Shown one piece after another: positions 59,709 to 64,000 of a DNA stretch of 64,000 nt (position 1 is its first letter; each line of letters begins with the position of its first letter). Under the pieces are notes generated by a model. That model saw only the letters and a list, made by a program, of their open reading frames with translations, ran no database searches and was not told the DNA's origin. Both the position numbers and the translations under genes were made by a program. Origin of the DNA: Kibdelosporangium persicum (GTDB taxonomy: Bacteria > Actinomycetota > Actinomycetes > Mycobacteriales > Pseudonocardiaceae); NCBI RefSeq assembly GCF_013280595.1, contig NZ_JAAATY010000009.1, positions 1-64,000 of the forward strand, read 5' to 3'.

Positions 59709-60668
59709 GTGTCCGATTCGACGGCCAACGCGATCGAAGCCGAGGGCCTGGTCAAGAGGTTCGGCGAGACGACCGCGCTCGACGGCGTGGACCTGGAGGT
59801 GCCGGCCGGCCGGATCCTCGGGGTGCTCGGACCCAACGGCGCGGGCAAGACCACCGCGGTGCGGATACTGGCGACGTTGCAGCTGCCGGACGCGGGCACG
59901 GCCCGGATCGGGGGTTACGACGTGCTGCGTGATCCGGTCGCGGTCCGCGGCCTGATCGGGCTGACCGGCCAGTACGCCTCTGTGGACGAGGACATGTCCG
60001 GACGGGACAACCTGGTGCTGTTCGGCAGGCTGCTGGAGATGTCCAAAGCGGACGCGCGGGCCCGTGCCCGGGACCTGCTCGACCGCTTCGAACTCAGCGA
60101 CGCAGCGAACCGGCCGGTGCGGACGTACTCGGGTGGTATGCGCCGACGGCTGGACCTGTCGGCCAGTCTCATCAGCCGGCCACGTGTGCTGTTCCTGGAC
60201 GAGCCGACGACCGGGCTGGATCCGCACAGCCGCAACGAGATCTGGGACATCGTGCGCAGGCTGGTCGACGATGGCGTGACCGTGCTGCTGACCACGCAGT
60301 ACCTCGAAGAAGCCGACCAGCTGGCCGACCGGATCACGGTGTTCGACCACGGCCGGGTGGTCGCGGACGGCACCCCGAACGAGCTGAAGCGCAAGGTGGG
60401 CGGCCAGACCCTGCAGGTCAAGCCGAGCCAGTGGCAGGACATGGACGCCGTCGCGCGGATCCTGCTCGACGTGACCGGTGCGCGGCCGTTGCGTGACATG
60501 GACAGCCGAGTGCTCAACACGCCGGTCGAGGATCCGGTCCTGCTGTCCACAGTGGTCACACGACTGGCCGCCGCCGGCATCGCGGTCGACGAACTCGGGC
60601 TGCGGCTGCCCAGCCTCGACGAGGTGTTCCTGGCCATCACCGGCAGCAAGCAAGGAGTCACGGCATGA
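59709..60668 (+). CDS. DrrA-like ABC exporter ATPase
   Basis: A 319-residue ATPase of the daunorubicin-resistance type: Walker A GPNGAGKTTAV, GLTGQYASVDEDMSG, signature YSGGMRRRLDLSASL, Walker B VLFLDEPTTGLDP, and a C-terminal accessory domain typical of DrrA. GTG 59709 with GGGAGGGGGA upstream. Overlaps the permease gene by 4 bp. Likely exports a lipophilic compound or drug. Confidence 0.9.
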   Translation: MSDSTANAIEAEGLVKRFGETTALDGVDLEVPAGRILGVLGPNGAGKTTAVRILATLQLPDAGTARIGGYDVLRDPVAVRGLIGLTGQYASVDEDMSGRDNLVLFGRLLEMSKADARARARDLLDRFELSDAANRPVRTYSGGMRRRLDLSASLISRPRVLFLDEPTTGLDPHSRNEIWDIVRRLVDDGVTVLLTTQYLEEADQLADRITVFDHGRVVADGTPNELKRKVGGQTLQVKPSQWQDMDAVARILLDVTGARPLRDMDSRVLNTPVEDPVLLSTVVTRLAAAGIAVDELGLRLPSLDEVFLAITGSKQGVTA

Positions 60669-61444
60669 CGACCATCAGTCCGTCGAGGGCGTTGCGGCAC
60701 AGCATGCTGATGGCAGGTCGGACCGCCGCGAAGTCAGTGAAGAACCCGGCTGTGCTCGTGGAGCTCGTGATCCAGCCGTTGGTCATGCTGGTGCTGTTCT
60801 CGTTGGTGCTCGGCGGCGCGATCTCCGGCGGCGACTCCGACGCCTACACCCGGCAGCTGGTGCCCGGGCTGATGGTGTACTCCGCGCTGCTGGTCAGCGT
60901 CGGCACCGGTGTCGCACTGTCCACGGACATCACCAAAGGTGTGTTCGACCGGTTCCGCAGCATGCCGATCGCGCGGTCCGCGCCGCTCGTCGGCACCGTG
61001 GTCGGTGATCTCTTTCGGTACACCGCCTGCATCGTGCTCACGTTGGGCTTCGGCTACCTGTTCGGCTTCCGCGTGACCACCGGTGTGGTGCCCATGCTGC
61101 TGGACCTCGTGCTGATGATCGGGTTCAGCTTCAGCCTGTGCTGGATCTCGGTGTGGGTCGGCATGCTCGCCGGCAAGCCCGAGACGGTGCAGGGCTACCT
61201 GTTCATCCTGATCATGCCGATCAGCTTCGGCAGCACCATCTTCGTGCAGAGCTCGACGCTGCCCGGCTGGCTGGCCGCGTGGACCGACATCAACCCGGTG
61301 AGCCTGCTGTCCGAGGTCAACCGCGGCCTGCTGACCGGCGGCCCGGTCGGCGGCCCGCTGCTCGGCGCGCTCGCGTGGATGGCCGGGTTCGTCGTGGTGT
61401 TCTACCCGTTGGCGATGGCCGCCTACAAGCGGCGGATGCGCTGA
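60665..61444 (+). CDS. DrrB-like ABC-2 exporter permease
   Basis: A 259-residue ABC-2 permease with six hydrophobic segments; MLVLFSLVLGGAI, YSALLVSVGTGVALSTD, KGVFDRFRSMPIARSAP and GRTAAKS are typical of DrrB. Translationally coupled to the DrrA-like ATPase. Confidence 0.9.
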   Translation: MTTISPSRALRHSMLMAGRTAAKSVKNPAVLVELVIQPLVMLVLFSLVLGGAISGGDSDAYTRQLVPGLMVYSALLVSVGTGVALSTDITKGVFDRFRSMPIARSAPLVGTVVGDLFRYTACIVLTLGFGYLFGFRVTTGVVPMLLDLVLMIGFSFSLCWISVWVGMLAGKPETVQGYLFILIMPISFGSTIFVQSSTLPGWLAAWTDINPVSLLSEVNRGLLTGGPVGGPLLGALAWMAGFVVVFYPLAMAAYKRRMR

Positions 61445-61448
61445 GGCC

Positions 61449-64000
61449 TCAGGGTGTCTCCGGCGGGGAGGCGGAGACACCCTGTCCCACCACGGCTATC
61501 GCCTCGTCCCATGTCAGTTTCCTTGCCTGGGCGAGGATTTTGTGTTCAGCCGGGCTGAACTGGTCCATCAGGGCACGGTTCTCCGGCGAGCCGACGTCCA
61601 GTGCGCCGCCGATGACGGCACTGGCACCCAGGAGTCGCGCCGCGTGTGTCAGATCGCCCGCGGCGGCCGCGATCGCCGCCATGGCTTCCCCGACGTCGGC
61701 CGTGCTCTGGGCGTCTCGCAGGTATCCGAAGCCACGCTGGGTCACGGCGAACGCCTTGTCCGCGACCACTCGCGCACTGACCAGATCGCCCTCCGCCACC
61801 AACTGGCAGACCTCGGTGACGCCAACCCAGCTCCGCAACGGGTCACTCACCGAGTCCGGCCACTGCGTCAGTTCCCGCTGTGCCCGCACGAGATGGGCCC
61901 GAGCCGTGGCCGGGTCACCGCCGGCGCGCACAACTGTGCTGAGCCTGCAGAGAATCGCCACAGTCACCGCACGCTGGCCCTGTTCAAGGCTGATCGCCGC
62001 CACCCGCTCCAGGTCACGGCGTGCGCGGTCCAGATCACCCAGCCGGTAGTACTGATCGGCCAGCCGCGTGGTCGTCATCGCCGGATCCGGCGACGGCCCG
62101 AGTTCGACCTCCAGTGCCCTCGCCTCGTTGTACAGCTCGATCGCTCCAGCGATGTCACCGTTGGTCGACCGGGCGCCGGCCAGACCGCTCAACGCGATGG
62201 CCATTCCCCAGCGGTCGCCGATCCCGCGGAACCGGCGGATCGCGGCGGAATGCCAGCGCTCCGCCTTGCCGAACTCGCCGAGGTTCTCCGCCGCCATCGC
62301 ACCGCCCAGGGTGACCACCGCACGCGCCCAGGGGTCGGAGTTCCTCAGCGCACGCCGGAAAGCCGCCTCGGCACCGTCGAAGTCGTGCAGCATCGCGTAC
62401 GACACCGATTCGATCAACGGGCCCAACGGCGCCGCCTTGGCCCCGTCGGTCCGGCACAGCTCGATGATCGCCCGGATCTCGGTGACATCCGGTTCGTTGA
62501 CCCCGCCGATGACCGTCAGCATCCGGAAGAGCAACCGGGTGCCGCGCGGCGCGCGGTCCTCCATCTGACGCATCCGGTTGAGCGGCAACAACTCTTCGGT
62601 CAGCGCCTCACCGAACACGCCTTGGCGCAACAGCCAGTACCACGTCCACGCGGCCAGAATCCGGAAGGAGGTCTCGGCGTCGTCGCGGCCGACCGTGTAC
62701 CGGATCGCCTCGATCACGTTGGACCGCTCCGCGTCCAGCATCCTGAGCCAGCGGACCTGTTCGGGACGGCGCAGCATCGGCTCGGCTTTCTCGACCATCC
62801 CCATCACCCACGCCGCGAACCGGTCCTTGGTCCGCCGCGCGTCGTCCAGCCGCGCGGCGGCGAACGCCTTGACCGTCTGCAGCATCCGGTACCGCGGCTG
62901 ACCGTCCCGGCCTTCTTCGGCCTCCACAAGGGATTTCTCCACCAGCGAAGCGAGGACGTACAGCACGTCGTCCGCGGGCAGGTCGGCACCGGCGCAGACC
63001 GCGGTGATCGCGTCCATTGTAGACGGATTGGCGAACACCGAGAGCCTGGTCGCCAGCGTGCGTTCGGCGTCGGTGAGCAGGCTCCAGCTCCACTCCACCA
63101 CCGCGCCAAGGGTTTGGTGCCTCGGCAAGGAAGTCCGGCTGCCGCCGGTCAGCAGCCGGAACCGGTCGTCCAGTCGCTCGGCGACCTGCCCGACCGTCAT
63201 CGAGCGCAGCCTCGCGGCGGCCAGTTCGAGAGCGAGTGGCAGGCCGTCGAGCTGACGGCAGATCGCCACCACAGCAGCCGCGTTGTCCTCGTCCACAGTG
63301 AACCCGGGACGGACGGATCCGGCGCGGTCGAGGAAAAGCCGGACCGCGGCCCGTTCGACCGCTTGTGCCGCCGGCGAGTTCTCCTCGGGCAGCTCCAGAG
63401 GCCCGACCGGGAACAGGGTCTCACCGGTGATCGCCAGCGGTTCCCGGCTGGTGGTCAGGATCCGCAGCCGTGGACACCCGGCCAGCAGCGCCTCGGCCAG
63501 ATGCGCGACCGCGGAGACCAGGTGCTCGCAGTTGTCCAACACGATCAGCTCCGACCGGTCGGCGAGCGCGTCGAGCAACCGCGTCATGACGTCCACCGGC
63601 CGGCGCCAGGACTGGGGTTTCCCGGAAACCCGCGCGTCGCCAAGGCCCAGAGCGGTGGCCAGCGCCGCGGGAACGTCGGCCGCTTCGCTCAGCCCGGCGA
63701 GGTGGACGAACCAGACCGGTTCGGCCGTCCGGCCCGCCGCTTCCGTTGCCAGCCTTGTCTTTCCGGCACCGCCCGGACCCACGAGCGTGATCAGCCGGTC
63801 TTGCCGGAGCAGTCGTTCCAGTTCGGTCAGTTCGTGGCCACGGCCGACGAAGCTGGTCAGCGGCGCGGGCAGCCGTGAGCCGCCGTTGGGCACCTCCGCG
63901 GGCGTCGACCTCAGCAGCTCCAGGTGGGCTTCCTGCAGTTCCGGGCTCGGATCGACGCCCAGTTCGGTCCCGAGGTTCTGGCGCGCGATCTCGTAGGCCG
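61449..64000 (-). CDS. AfsR/SARP-type regulator, 5' end outside window
   Basis: At the right edge the frame is in the end of a BTAD domain (YEIARQNLGTELGVDPSPEL). Then come an ATPase domain with Walker A GPGGAGKTRLA and Walker B ELIVLDNCEHL, an SREPL sensor-like motif, and a C-terminal TPR-like region. The N-terminal DNA-binding domain lies beyond base 64000. It is convergent with drrAB and shares its last codons with their terminator hairpin; it may control a neighbouring biosynthetic or resistance locus. Confidence 0.9.
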   Translation of the reverse strand, partial: AYEIARQNLGTELGVDPSPELQEAHLELLRSTPAEVPNGGSRLPAPLTSFVGRGHELTELERLLRQDRLITLVGPGGAGKTRLATEAAGRTAEPVWFVHLAGLSEAADVPAALATALGLGDARVSGKPQSWRRPVDVMTRLLDALADRSELIVLDNCEHLVSAVAHLAEALLAGCPRLRILTTSREPLAITGETLFPVGPLELPEENSPAAQAVERAAVRLFLDRAGSVRPGFTVDEDNAAAVVAICRQLDGLPLALELAAARLRSMTVGQVAERLDDRFRLLTGGSRTSLPRHQTLGAVVEWSWSLLTDAERTLATRLSVFANPSTMDAITAVCAGADLPADDVLYVLASLVEKSLVEAEEGRDGQPRYRMLQTVKAFAAARLDDARRTKDRFAAWVMGMVEKAEPMLRRPEQVRWLRMLDAERSNVIEAIRYTVGRDDAETSFRILAAWTWYWLLRQGVFGEALTEELLPLNRMRQMEDRAPRGTRLLFRMLTVIGGVNEPDVTEIRAIIELCRTDGAKAAPLGPLIESVSYAMLHDFDGAEAAFRRALRNSDPWARAVVTLGGAMAAENLGEFGKAERWHSAAIRRFRGIGDRWGMAIALSGLAGARSTNGDIAGAIELYNEARALEVELGPSPDPAMTTTRLADQYYRLGDLDRARRDLERVAAISLEQGQRAVTVAILCRLSTVVRAGGDPATARAHLVRAQRELTQWPDSVSDPLRSWVGVTEVCQLVAEGDLVSARVVADKAFAVTQRGFGYLRDAQSTADVGEAMAAIAAAAGDLTHAARLLGASAVIGGALDVGSPENRALMDQFSPAEHKILAQARKLTWDEAIAVVGQGVSASPPETP
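61450..61484. terminator. Hairpin after drrAB, inside the regulator's last codons
   Basis: Perfect 13-bp inverted repeat CAGGGTGTCTCCG/CGGAGACACCCTG with a 9-nt loop, five bases after the permease stop. It encodes the last dozen residues of the convergent regulator. Confidence 0.7.

Overview
The window is high-GC actinobacterial DNA with GTG and TTG starts, many 4-bp stop/start overlaps, mycobacterial-type ESX genes, SARP/AfsR regulators, DasR-type operators and an ectoine operon. Gene content and order point to a filamentous actinomycete of the Pseudonocardiaceae (Amycolatopsis/Kibdelosporangium/Lentzea-like) rather than Mycobacterium or Streptomyces. This placement is inference from gene content; no 16S gene is present.

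Layout. 1-2.8 kb: N-acetylglucosamine use (nagA and a GlcNAc kinase, divergent around a DasR-type operator) and a membrane protein. 2.8-5.9 kb: an ESX-type substrate cluster (PPE-like, EspG-like, lipoprotein, small helical protein). 6.1-9.7 kb: an SGNH hydrolase and a large AfsR-type regulator. 9.9-13.0 kb: ectABCD for ectoine and hydroxyectoine. 13.2-14.2 kb: an aldo/keto reductase. 14.2-19.3 kb: five co-directional genes, namely a class III nucleotide-cyclase-like protein, a Crp/Fnr regulator, a DUF4393 (Abi-alpha)-like protein, a prokaryotic viperin, and a protein joining a Nudix-like N-terminus to QW repeats. A good promoter lies at one end and a hairpin terminator at the other. I regard this as the most interesting part of the window: a probable antiviral/stress locus with its own cyclic-nucleotide signalling.

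19.5-25.9 kb: tRNA-Thr, a ThrE-type exporter, and trehalose genes (otsA, and otsB fused to a GH15 trehalase-like domain). 25.9-33.7 kb: a block syntenic with M. tuberculosis Rv3579c-Rv3585 (radA, lpqE, carD, ispD-like, ispF, cysS, rlmB, plus a PPOX protein and a HAD hydrolase); the ispD product has lost its nucleotide-binding loop. 33.9-41.0 kb: an MBOAT O-acyltransferase and a second, larger ESX substrate cluster paralogous to the first. 41.0-47 kb: a frameshifted SDR, an MpaB-like protein, and two DUF445 paralogues separated by a small regulator module flanked by 59-bp imperfect direct repeats. 47-49.5 kb: a Znu-type metal transporter whose ATPase seems to have a GTA start codon. 49.6-52.3 kb: MsiK-like ATPase and a LacI regulator with DasR-like and LacI-like operators between them. 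52.5-58.6 kb: a second block in Rv3587c-Rv3592 order (membrane protein, carbonic anhydrase, mutY, alpha/beta hydrolase, mhuD) with an M1 peptidase, a 2H phosphoesterase-like protein and a sirtuin. 58.6-64 kb: an exo/endonuclease-phosphatase family protein, a DrrAB-type exporter, and a second AfsR-type regulator cut by the right edge.

Four copies of one long palindrome (about 46-52 bp, conserved loop) sit 3' of genes at 27.5, 33.7, 41.0 and 54.7 kb. They look like a dispersed, often bidirectional, terminator family.
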